Source of the DNA: [Leptolyngbya] sp. JSC-1
GTDB lineage: Bacteria > Cyanobacteriota > Cyanobacteriia > Elainellales > Elainellaceae
DNA: 64,000 nucleotides
Direction of reading: 5' to 3'
NCBI GenBank assembly: GCA_000733415.1
Contig: KL662191.1
Span: 2,221,007-2,285,006, forward strand
The translations under genes and the position numbers were made by a program. Positions 17,002 through 24,237 of the stretch are shown one piece after another (the stretch's first letter is position 1; every line of letters starts with the position of its first letter). A model generated the notes under the pieces. It made no database searches, had not been told where the DNA came from, and was given only the letters and a program-made list of their open reading frames with translations.

Positions 17002-18606
17002 TTAGCTGGCTAGGGCGAGACCGTCGGCTCTGGGCTCGGAGGCGGCGATCAGGGCGTTGTTGTGGCGGAGGATGATTTGGCCTTTGCCGAAGGTGCGGGG
17101 TTCGGCGGTGAGTTGGACGGTGTGGCCGCGTTTGATTAACTCCAACACCAGGGAGCGGGGGACGGTTTGCTCTAGCACAATGATGCAGTCGCCGGAGTCG
17201 AGCTTGACTTGCCAGCGGGGGGCGTCTAGGGCCGCTTGGGGGTTGAGGCCGTAGTCGGTGAGGTTGACGACAACCTGAACGTGACCCTGGGGCTGCATGT
17301 GACCACCCATGACACCAAACGGGCCAAGGGGTCGATTGCCCTGGGTCAGGAATGCCGGAATAATCGTGTGGAAGGGGCGTTTGCGCGGTGCAATGTGGTT
17401 GGGATGACCGGGTTGGAGGCTAAAGCCGAGGCCGCGATTTTGTAGAGCAATCCCCGTTTCGGGAATCAGGATGCCGCTGCCAAATCCCTCGTAGTTGGAC
17501 TGGATAAACGACACCATCAGGTCTTGATCGGCAGTCGCCAGGTAAACCGTATCGCTGCTGAGAATGGACGCTGAGATGGGGCTGGCGTGATCGCGGATGA
17601 TTTGACGCTGTTGGGCAGCATAGGCTTTATCTAGTAGGGCAGCAGGGCTGGCCCGCATCCAGGCCGGGTCGCCAACCTGTTGATAGACATCGGCAAAGGC
17701 TAGCTTCATGGCCTCGATTTGCCAGTGAAAGCTTGTGGCCGATTCGCGCGGATAGCGAGCCAATTCCACCCCTTCCAACAGATTTAACGCCATCAACGCG
17801 GCAATGCCCTGGCCGTTGGGCGGAATTTCCCATACCGTCAGGTCGCGGTAGGTGGTCGAAATCGGCTCAACCCAGTCCGCCTGGTGCTGGGATAAATCGG
17901 CTGGAGTGAATAGGCCGCCCGTATCGCTGGCAAAGGCGACCATCTTTTCGGCTAACTTGCCTCGGTAAAAGCTCTCTCCACCCGTGGCCGCAATGTCTCG
18001 CAAGGTGGCGGCATGGGCTGGGCTGGCCCAAATTTCTCCAGCTCTAGGGGCACGATCGGCGGCAAAAAACACTTGTTTGAATGGCTGAAACTCTCGCCCC
18101 GTCAGGGGCACATACACCGATTCCACCGCCTGCCAAGCGCGAGCCGTCTCCGGCGAAACCGGAAATCCCTGCTCGGCGTAGCGAATTGCGGGCGCAAATA
18201 ACTGTTCAAACGGCAACTTGCCCCACCGCTGCCACAGCGCATACCACGCTGAAACGGCTCCCGGCACGGTCACAGGCAGCCAACCCAATGCCGGGATGGC
18301 CTGCAACTCGTTGAATTGCACCTGTCCCAGTGCTTCAGCACTGCGCCCCGAAGCGTTTAGACCATGCAGTTGCCCGTCCCAAACCAGAGCAAACGCATCC
18401 GAGCCAATTCCGTTCGAGGTCGGCTCCACCACCGTCAGGGTAATCGCCATGGCAATCGCCGCATCCACCGCATTCCCGCCCGCCCAAAACATTTCCATCC
18501 CGGCCAAGGTTGCCAAAGGCTGACTGGTAGCCGCCGCATATCGCTGCCCCATCACCACCCGACGGCCAGCAGAGTAGGGGTAGGTTGTTAAGTTATCAAA
18601 ACGCAT
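17002..18606 (-). CDS. Gamma-glutamyltransferase family protein (GGT-like, Ntn hydrolase)
   Basis: About 534 residues. The N-terminal YAAATSQPLATLAGMEMFW and GGNAVDAAIAMAITLTVVEP blocks and C-terminal FGVMGGHMQPQGHVQVVVNL block are diagnostic of the gamma-glutamyltranspeptidase family. The autoprocessing nucleophile is probably the Thr in SSDTVYLATAD, about two-thirds along. There is no signal peptide with the chosen ATG 18606, so it may be cytoplasmic, unlike E. coli GGT; an open extension to 18675 does not add one. Substrates may be glutathione, other gamma-glutamyl compounds or cephalosporin-like amides. Convergent with photolyase, 22 bp apart. Confidence 0.88.
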   Translation of the reverse strand: MRFDNLTTYPYSAGRRVVMGQRYAAATSQPLATLAGMEMFWAGGNAVDAAIAMAITLTVVEPTSNGIGSDAFALVWDGQLHGLNASGRSAEALGQVQFNELQAIPALGWLPVTVPGAVSAWYALWQRWGKLPFEQLFAPAIRYAEQGFPVSPETARAWQAVESVYVPLTGREFQPFKQVFFAADRAPRAGEIWASPAHAATLRDIAATGGESFYRGKLAEKMVAFASDTGGLFTPADLSQHQADWVEPISTTYRDLTVWEIPPNGQGIAALMALNLLEGVELARYPRESATSFHWQIEAMKLAFADVYQQVGDPAWMRASPAALLDKAYAAQQRQIIRDHASPISASILSSDTVYLATADQDLMVSFIQSNYEGFGSGILIPETGIALQNRGLGFSLQPGHPNHIAPRKRPFHTIIPAFLTQGNRPLGPFGVMGGHMQPQGHVQVVVNLTDYGLNPQAALDAPRWQVKLDSGDCIIVLEQTVPRSLVLELIKRGHTVQLTAEPRTFGKGQIILRHNNALIAASEPRADGLALAS

Positions 18607-18761
18607 GGCAAGAGTCAGGAATACAGCATCTGCTGATCGTAGAGGCAATGAGAAAGTTCGGTCAATTTGATCCAAATGTCCTTTGTAAGCTAAACTAGTA
18701 GAGCTTTAGTGCCATGCCTGCTCAACCAGGTGTGAAACTGATGGCTCAAACCCTACAGAAT

Positions 18762-18835
18762 CGGGGCGTAGCGCAGCTTGGTAGCGCACTACTTTGGGGT
18801 AGTAGGGGTCGTGGGTTCAAATCCCGCCGCTCCGA
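18762..18835 (+). tRNA. tRNA-Pro (anticodon GGG)
   Basis: Complete cloverleaf: acceptor CGGGGCG pairs with CGCTCCG (one G-U), D arm GCGC...GCGC, anticodon stem CTACT/AGTAG with loop TTGGGGT (anticodon GGG), T arm GTGGG-TTCAAAT-CCCGC, discriminator A. 74 nt, no encoded CCA. It reads CCC and CCU proline codons. Confidence 0.96.
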
Positions 18836-18844
18836 TTGAATCAG

Positions 18845-18866
18845 ACCCGCTATATCAGCGGGTTTT
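18845..18866 (+). terminator. Intrinsic terminator after tRNA-Pro
   Basis: ACCCGCT and AGCGGGT form a 7-bp stem around a 5-nt loop, followed by TTTT. It begins 10 nt after the tRNA. Confidence 0.85.
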
Positions 18867-18931
18867 AGCATTTTAAAAAGTTTGAAGCCGTCAGAGAATC
18901 ACAGCACTAACTGCAACGTGAGGCTTGACTG

Positions 18932-19237
18932 ATGGCAAAAACCAATATGGAACGCACTTTGGAAACTCTGGTAGACTTTGCCGATATTCATCGTCAGAGC
19001 CTCACTCGCTTGAGCGAGAGCATCGAAGCACTAACGGTTCAAATGGGACACTTCTCAGAAAATCTGACGCGCAGCGAAATTCAGCTTGAGCGATTGGGTG
19101 AACGGGTAGAGCGGATCGCGGGCATTGTGGAACAGCAGGCAGAAACCGCCAAGCTTCAGGCCGAGAATATTAGGCAGCAAACTGATACCGTTAACCGCCT
19201 CACTCGTTTAGTAGAGCAGCTCATCTCCAGTAACTGA
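18932..19237 (+). CDS. Small coiled-coil protein
   Basis: 101 residues, almost entirely a predicted heptad-repeat coiled coil (residues ~10-98), with no cysteine, no signal and no membrane segment. The sequence resembles short coiled-coil hypothetical proteins found in cyanobacteria but has no named function that I know. Probably an oligomeric cytoplasmic adaptor. It follows the tRNA terminator, so it must have its own promoter. Confidence 0.7.
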   Translation: MAKTNMERTLETLVDFADIHRQSLTRLSESIEALTVQMGHFSENLTRSEIQLERLGERVERIAGIVEQQAETAKLQAENIRQQTDTVNRLTRLVEQLISSN

Positions 19238-19287
19238 TTGAGTTTGACAATTTGCTGTCTAGTTGACTATTTCACCACCTTGCACCA

Positions 19288-19780
19288 TTATCGATAAGCC
19301 CAATCGGGTAGGCGTTTGAGAATAATTTCAAACCCAAATTGCGCTGCAAGATCACCTCGACGTTGAATCAACTTCAGCAATTGGCACCAGACCACAGAGG
19401 GGAACAAGATGGACAACGCTAAATCACTTGCCTGTGCCCAGTCCAGTTGAGGTGGCAATAACCATTGACCCATCCAATGCGCCAAGAGATAGGCAACTAA
19501 AGCCAAGACTAACCAACGGTAGACTCACAGGCAGGTCGATTGTCCAAAGCGATGCAGCCCAAAGCGATGTTTGATGGTCCTGAAAAAGCACTCAATCGCC
19601 CACCTTTTGCGTCCCAGACGAACCAGGTAGACTCCCACTGAGAGAACTGGCAGATTTGAGTTGAGTTTGCTGCGGCAAGGGATGACCTTGAGCTTCCAAA
19701 AACAGACCGAACAGAGCGTTGAGACTGTTTTTTTGATAGACGCTAGGCATTAGACAGAGGCTGTACACTAGCACCATAAG
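19288..19780 (-). pseudogene. Remnant of an IS4-like DDE transposase (C-terminal part)
   Basis: Reading the minus strand gives a continuous transposase C-terminus including RKRWAIECFFRTIKHRFGLH, which contains the R-3-E-6-K part of the IS4 signature and the catalytic Glu. The frame is broken by an in-frame TGA at 19525-19527; downstream of it the protein resumes (VYRWLVLALVAYLLAHW) to the stop at 19288. The N-terminal half with the first two Asp residues is missing. Therefore it is a non-functional IS relic. It marks the left edge of the 20-36 kb block. Confidence 0.85.
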
Positions 19781-19810
19781 CTAATTTGAACGAGATCTGT
19801 AAGGACAATG

Positions 19811-20470
19811 TTACCAGTTGAATACGCTCAGTGAAGCGGGATCTGAAGGACGATGCAGCCAGTTAAATACTCCCAACGAAGCAATGACCCCCACAAAATG
19901 CGCTGTTATCCCCGTTGTGTTGGCAGCAGCTACGAAGACATCCAACGATCGAATGATTCGGTTTGGGTCATAAATGGCAACCCCTTGGGGCTGAGCAATC
20001 GATTTTGCCAGCAGCACCGCAAGCGTCGTTCCCGTTCCCAGAATCGCCAATAGTATTCCCATCAGTCCCGTAACAACTGCAAGCCGCAGTACCTGCATCA
20101 CCTTCGCTCGATGAGGATAAATCGCAGGGTCAGGATGACGAAGGCGCTTGGAGAAGCGAATCAGGCGAAAAGCAAGATAGATCCCGAACAGCAATACCCC
20201 AACCGCACACACTGCCCAAAAAATGCCAATACCCAAACCAGGCGTTGTTGCTTCAGTCACTGGAGTTGGAATCGCAGTTCCAGGAATTCCAGGTGGAGCG
20301 ACGATCGCTTGATTAAATGTTCGTCCAGAAATCGCCAATATCAGTAATACACTGGAGGCGGCAGCAAGCGCAGTTTGAACCACAAAGCTTGACCATCCAG
20401 TGATTCGTAGAATCGTCGCAATTCGCTCAAGATGATTACTGGGCGATTTTATTTCCAAGTTAGTTTGCAT
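19811..20470 (-). CDS. DUF3611 family membrane protein (Tic21-like)
   Basis: 219 residues with four hydrophobic segments (about 27-50, 80-103, 125-150, 185-205 from ATG 20470) and an ITGWSSFVVQTALA start typical of DUF3611, a cyanobacteria/plastid family related to Tic21. Plastid homologues are linked to protein import or metal transport; bacterial function is unsettled. The C-terminus carries a short duplication: GVFNWLHRPSD is followed by SVFNW, so the end appears extended by a repeated segment. ATG 20470 is preferred to the frame opening at 20515. Confidence 0.8.
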   Translation of the reverse strand: MQTNLEIKSPSNHLERIATILRITGWSSFVVQTALAAASSVLLILAISGRTFNQAIVAPPGIPGTAIPTPVTEATTPGLGIGIFWAVCAVGVLLFGIYLAFRLIRFSKRLRHPDPAIYPHRAKVMQVLRLAVVTGLMGILLAILGTGTTLAVLLAKSIAQPQGVAIYDPNRIIRSLDVFVAAANTTGITAHFVGVIASLGVFNWLHRPSDPASLSVFNW

Positions 20471-20571
20471 CGTTTGTATATCTACCTTAATTAAATTAGC
20501 TTCTCCACACATCACACTATCGAACTATGAACTTAGCTACGTCTGCCTAATGTCGGAAATTAGCGGCACTT

Positions 20572-21597
20572 CTATTCGTTTTTCCAGTGGTCTAGAATGT
20601 CATGCACAACCGCTTCTTCTAACCAGGTTTGAGCAATCACTAGAGTTGGTAATCCTAGCAATAAGCCTAAAGGACCAAAGAAGATTCCGAAAGCGGTTAA
20701 TAAAGCTAATGTTGTGGCTGGGAGCAAATCAACCTGATGCCGCATGACGATCGGTGTCACAAAATTTCCTTCTACTTGTTGAATGATGAAGTATAGAAGA
20801 AGAACAACTCCAGCCTTCCAGGGTGTATCCAGCAACGTCAGTAGGATTGGGGGGATGGCACTGACGATCGCACCGATATAAGGAATAAAAGCAAATAATC
20901 CAGCCAGTAGACCATTGACAACGGGAAGCGGAACTTTTAGAATCAGCAACCCGATCGTGGAAGTAATGCCAACAAAAACCATGCTTAACGCGATGCCTGC
21001 GACGTAATGCACCAACTTTACTTCGCATCTAGATAAAATTTCATCAGCACGCTGACGATAAAAGGCAGGAAAAATATGGATTAATCCCTGTCGATATTGC
21101 TGTGGGTTTGCAAGCAGCATAATCGACAATACAAATACAAACAATGCATTTAGGGTTAGGGTCAGTGAATCTGATATAAAAGCGTAAATATTTGTGATAA
21201 TCCAGCTAGCAGCAGTCTGTAATTGCTGGGTAAAGATGGACAAACTCGGAAGATTTGCCATCATCCCATCTAGAATGCTGGATTGAAATTCATAACTCCA
21301 GTACTCAAGCTGGCTAATCGAGAGCTGAATTAAACTTAGAAGCTGGTCGAACTGATTGATGAATCGGACGAGTATCAATGCGATCAGGATGCCAGATAGA
21401 GCAAGAATAATGCCAATCGACAACAAGATTGCATAGCCCCGCTTGACGTGGGACTGCCTGAACCGTCTTACTAAACGGTTTAGTATTGTGGCAACCACCA
21501 CTGCGGCAAGAAAGAGGAATACAACCATGCGGATTTGCCACAGGATGTAGAGAGAGGCAATGATTGCGAATAATCCTAGCCACCGTGCCAGTGTCAA
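20572..21597 (-). CDS. AI-2E family transporter (UPF0118 permease)
   Basis: 341 residues with about seven hydrophobic segments and the family's central loop and FIPYIGAIVSAIPP, FVTPIVMRHQVDL and GPLGLLLGLPTLV blocks. Family members include AI-2 exporters (TqsA) and Na+/Li+/H+ antiporters, so the name does not fix the substrate. Start choice: a perfect AGGAGGT at 21604-21610 lies 7 nt before the TTG at 21597, whose product begins MTLARWLGLFA; an upstream ATG at 21657 would translate through the ribosome site and has none of its own. A TTG start is therefore strongly indicated. Confidence 0.9.
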   Translation of the reverse strand: MTLARWLGLFAIIASLYILWQIRMVVFLFLAAVVVATILNRLVRRFRQSHVKRGYAILLSIGIILALSGILIALILVRFINQFDQLLSLIQLSISQLEYWSYEFQSSILDGMMANLPSLSIFTQQLQTAASWIITNIYAFISDSLTLTLNALFVFVLSIMLLANPQQYRQGLIHIFPAFYRQRADEILSRCEVKLVHYVAGIALSMVFVGITSTIGLLILKVPLPVVNGLLAGLFAFIPYIGAIVSAIPPILLTLLDTPWKAGVVLLLYFIIQQVEGNFVTPIVMRHQVDLLPATTLALLTAFGIFFGPLGLLLGLPTLVIAQTWLEEAVVHDILDHWKNE

Positions 21598-21717
21598 AGC
21601 TCCACCTCCTGTAAAAAAATGCGGGAATGTTAAGATGCGGAAGCCGTTTACCCTCACAGTCCTTCCGCGTTCCCTCTCCCCGCTTTCCTCGAAATCAATT
21701 TCCTCAACAGCCGTTCG

Positions 21718-21918
21718 TTAGTATCGCGTTGAATTGGGATCTCGATAGGTAGGTGCTGCTTCCCGACGAATGGTTGTATCTTGATGGCTTCTGCCTCCTA
21801 ACCCTGCCAAACCAAATAAGCCAATCAAGCCAAATAGACCCAGCCAGCCCCAGTCAAAGCCATCATTTTCATACGCACCTTCACGCTCAATGACCCAGTA
21901 GCAATCGAATTTTGTAAA
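21718..21918 (-). pseudogene. WGxxGxx-type small protein remnant lacking a start
   Basis: In the same frame as, and directly after, the TAA of the metallophosphoesterase gene, 66 sense codons encode a DWGWLGLFGLIGLFGLAGLGG segment and an ending like YRDPNSTRY, the hallmark of the cyanobacterial WGxxGxx family (one glycine-rich membrane helix at the end of a small exported protein). The usual N-terminal signal peptide is absent and no ATG, GTG or TTG is available before the motif. It is either a decayed 3' fragment or reached by stop-codon readthrough. Confidence 0.7.
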
Positions 21919-22875
21919 TTATGTTTTAGGTTGCAGGGTGAATATGGTTAACTCTGGTGGACAGTTGAAACGAATCGGCAGATGGCTAAACCCAATACCA
22001 CGATTAATGTAGAGACGATTATCTGCATTGCCATAGCCTGGAATCCAACCAGATACGCGCACAATATCTCCTCTGATTTGGGAGAGCCATGACCAGCTCG
22101 GCTTATCCTCTACTAGAGTCATCCATGACCAGTGCGGCAGAAACGGAATCCGAATCTGTCCGCCATGGGTATGCCCTGCAACTGCGATCGGGGCTGTGCC
22201 AGGAGGAAATTCCGCAAAGGACGCAGGATTGTGCATCAGGACAAAGCGAGTTGCACTGTCAGGAACTTGGGCGATTGCCTGTTGCGGCTGAGACTGTTTT
22301 GGAAGGTAGGCTCCAATACCAACTAAATAGAGACTCTCATGTTCAGAAGCGTGACCCGCGTTCGGAAGGACGATCGCCTCATTTTGCAATACTTGAATAC
22401 CGATCGCCTCTAGTGCCTGCTGAATTTGAGCGGCTCGCTGTTTGCCTGCTGCGCTGGCTTCGGTCAGGGTCTTCACCCCATAGTCATGATTGCCCAGAAC
22501 CGCATAAGTGGGAATTTGAGCAGCAACCAGGGGGCGCACAAGCTGAATAACCCGCTCGAGTTCCGGTGTTAAATTGGCACTAGGCTTATATACAAAATCA
22601 CCCGCAATTAAAGCTGCCGCCGGACGCTCCGCAATGATTTGATTGATCGACTCTGCCACCGTTCTGGTGTTTGCCATCCACATGCCAATCTGAAAATCTG
22701 CAACGACCGCAATTTTCTTTCCTTGCCAGGACTGCGGCAACGAAGGGATTTCGGCAGTGACCCCTTCTCGATCGAGATAGTAGGGTTCTATCACACTCCA
22801 GATTAATAGTGCGAGTAGGAAGGCTGCTACACCAAACAGAAGATACTTTATTCGTCGCCACAAGTACTTAATCAT
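21919..22875 (-). CDS. Membrane-anchored metallophosphoesterase (calcineurin-like)
   Basis: 318 residues: one N-terminal membrane helix (about 12-30), then a calcineurin-like phosphoesterase domain with GDFVYKP, GNHDYG and GHTHGGQIRIP motifs. The first metal motif reads ADFQIGMW, so the His of the usual D-x-H is replaced by Gln; I have the impression that a cyanobacterial subfamily shares this. YkuE/YaeI-type homologues act on envelope lipids such as UDP-diacylglucosamine. ATG 22875 is chosen; the longer frame begins with a GTG inside repeat copy 3. Confidence 0.85.
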   Translation of the reverse strand: MIKYLWRRIKYLLFGVAAFLLALLIWSVIEPYYLDREGVTAEIPSLPQSWQGKKIAVVADFQIGMWMANTRTVAESINQIIAERPAAALIAGDFVYKPSANLTPELERVIQLVRPLVAAQIPTYAVLGNHDYGVKTLTEASAAGKQRAAQIQQALEAIGIQVLQNEAIVLPNAGHASEHESLYLVGIGAYLPKQSQPQQAIAQVPDSATRFVLMHNPASFAEFPPGTAPIAVAGHTHGGQIRIPFLPHWSWMTLVEDKPSWSWLSQIRGDIVRVSGWIPGYGNADNRLYINRGIGFSHLPIRFNCPPELTIFTLQPKT

Positions 22876-22914
22876 TGGTCGATCGCTTACTTCTTCTATT
22901 CCATCAGTCTTAAA

Positions 22915-23027
22915 TACAGCGTTTTTCACTCATGTGAGGTGTAGGGGGTGTGGAGGCTTCGCCCCCACGCAGGGGCACTGCCCCTGCACCCCGTTTTTCG
23001 TACTTCACTAGCCTGAAAAAGGCTGTA
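22915..23027 (+). repeat. 113-bp palindromic repeat family, copy 3
   Basis: Same length and terminal inverted repeats as copy 2 (TACAGCGTTTTTCA ... TGAAAAAGGCTGTA), differing at only a few positions. It lies 39 bp upstream of the metallophosphoesterase start and next to the DedA remnant. Confidence 0.88.
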
Positions 23028-23099
23028 ATTCAGAAATCAAACTTTTCGACTTGAGTCATGGCTTCATCTCGCTCCATTTTGTGACTTCAATCGGATTTC

Positions 23100-23222
23100 A
23101 CCAACGAAACTTTGCTGGCCCTGCGTCACCGTAAATCCTCCAGCGGCATCATCACCTCCGAAGGAATAGGCGGGAAAATATTTTTCAGCAGCATCAGCAG
23201 GGCGATTCCCAGTGGTTTAGAG
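23100..23222 (-). pseudogene. DedA-family fragment with frameshift
   Basis: The minus strand encodes GIALLMLLKNIFPPIPSEVM then MPL, the highly characteristic N-terminal motif of DedA membrane proteins (GIALLMLLENIFPPIPSE-type). A one-base frameshift follows MPL; in the next frame the family sequence continues as GFTVTQGQQSFVGE. Everything else of the roughly 200-residue protein is missing. It is a short decayed fragment and cannot be functional. Confidence 0.75.
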
Positions 23223-23255
23223 CATTGATCGTGTTGTGATCCAGTCAAGCATGGT

Positions 23256-23861
23256 TTAGCTTGTTGCTTCCCGCTCATACAGCTGTCGTCCTGCTTCAAG
23301 CTGAGGAAGAATCTGCTGACGATTACCAATAAACTCATATTGTTCGTTAAAGACTCCGCTCGGACGTTCTCCAATAATGTAATGACGCACAGGAATAGTG
23401 GGAGCATTGATCACAATCCGATCGGAAACTCGTGTTACAGCTCTTGGCGCATTTGGATCCGTTTCTTCAAGACGAGAAATAACCCATAGCTCATTATTAA
23501 CCGTATAGACATCCTGAACACTTAGATTGTAGCCAGCAGAAGGAACCTCTACTTCAGCCGTAATAGTGCGCTCTTGCCGTTCTGCCCCAGGAACATCGAC
23601 ATCAATGTAAGGAACCTGAACGGTCTGTTCCTCCTGTACCACGACAACTTTGGGCACGGTAACAGTGCGCTCTGTCACGCCCACGTTGACATCAGGACCC
23701 TGAATGTCGTACTGGGGTAACTGTCCGGGTTCAACGCTCACATCCACATCCGGTAGCTCCCCGGCTTGTTCTTGCTCTACTCGGCAGGATGACAGCGGAA
23801 TCAGGGAAAGAACCAAAGCGAATGAAAGCAGTTTCCTGGAATTTAAAATTTGTGATTTCAT
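23256..23861 (-). CDS. Putative lipoprotein, unknown function
   Basis: 201 residues. Signal peptide with lipobox LSSC (Cys26). The mature part opens with an acidic, proline- and valine-rich region with near-repeats (VDVSVEPGQLPQYDI, VNVGVTERTVTVPKV, VQVPYIDVDVPG), then a more ordered part near 105-200. No family recognised; probably a periplasmic or outer-membrane lipoprotein. ATG 23861 is chosen for GAGGG upstream. It follows the truncated Nramp gene by 13 bp, in a co-oriented run that includes GH31 and another lipoprotein. Confidence 0.75.
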   Translation of the reverse strand: MKSQILNSRKLLSFALVLSLIPLSSCRVEQEQAGELPDVDVSVEPGQLPQYDIQGPDVNVGVTERTVTVPKVVVVQEEQTVQVPYIDVDVPGAERQERTITAEVEVPSAGYNLSVQDVYTVNNELWVISRLEETDPNAPRAVTRVSDRIVINAPTIPVRHYIIGERPSGVFNEQYEFIGNRQQILPQLEAGRQLYEREATS

Positions 23862-23874
23862 ACCGATTAACCCT

Positions 23875-24216
23875 CTAAACAATAAGAAATTGATGAACAG
23901 AAAGAAATGTTGAGCGGACTTGGAAACTTGCGCCTGTGCAAACGGTAAAGCGTCCCACCTCGCGATTGATAAACCACTTTAGGGTTACGGCTGCAAGGAG
24001 TGCCCAGAGCAGCGCATAGCCATAAAAGGCAGCAATTCTGGGTGTAAATAGAAGCTCACCAGAACCCGCAGCAGAAAGCATCCAAATAAAGCTAGGACCG
24101 AGCCATTTCAGCTGTTCCACACCCTTTGGCGGCTGAGGAATTTGCTGATTTTGTGAATCTGAATAGAAATCTAAATCCGATGCTTTCGTTGAAGTTTGAA
24201 CTTGCCGCTGGTTCAT
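23875..24216 (-). pseudogene. Truncated Nramp-family metal transporter (N-terminal fragment)
   Basis: 113 residues. Residues ~34-98 read as the first two membrane segments of a cyanobacterial Nramp-family transporter (LKWLGPSFIWMLSAAGSGE, then INREVGRFTVCTGAS). At that point the family sequence stops and 16 unrelated residues precede the stop codon, where a full protein would continue for some 400 more. The start is intact, with AGGAG 9 nt before the ATG. It is probably a deletion remnant; the product cannot form a channel. Confidence 0.8.
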
Positions 24217-24237
24217 CTAATTGACTCCTGGCTCTGT

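Noticed and set aside
20572..21597. AI-2 quorum-sensing role for the AI-2E permease
   Set aside because: The family is functionally mixed and no luxS or other AI-2 genes are in the window.
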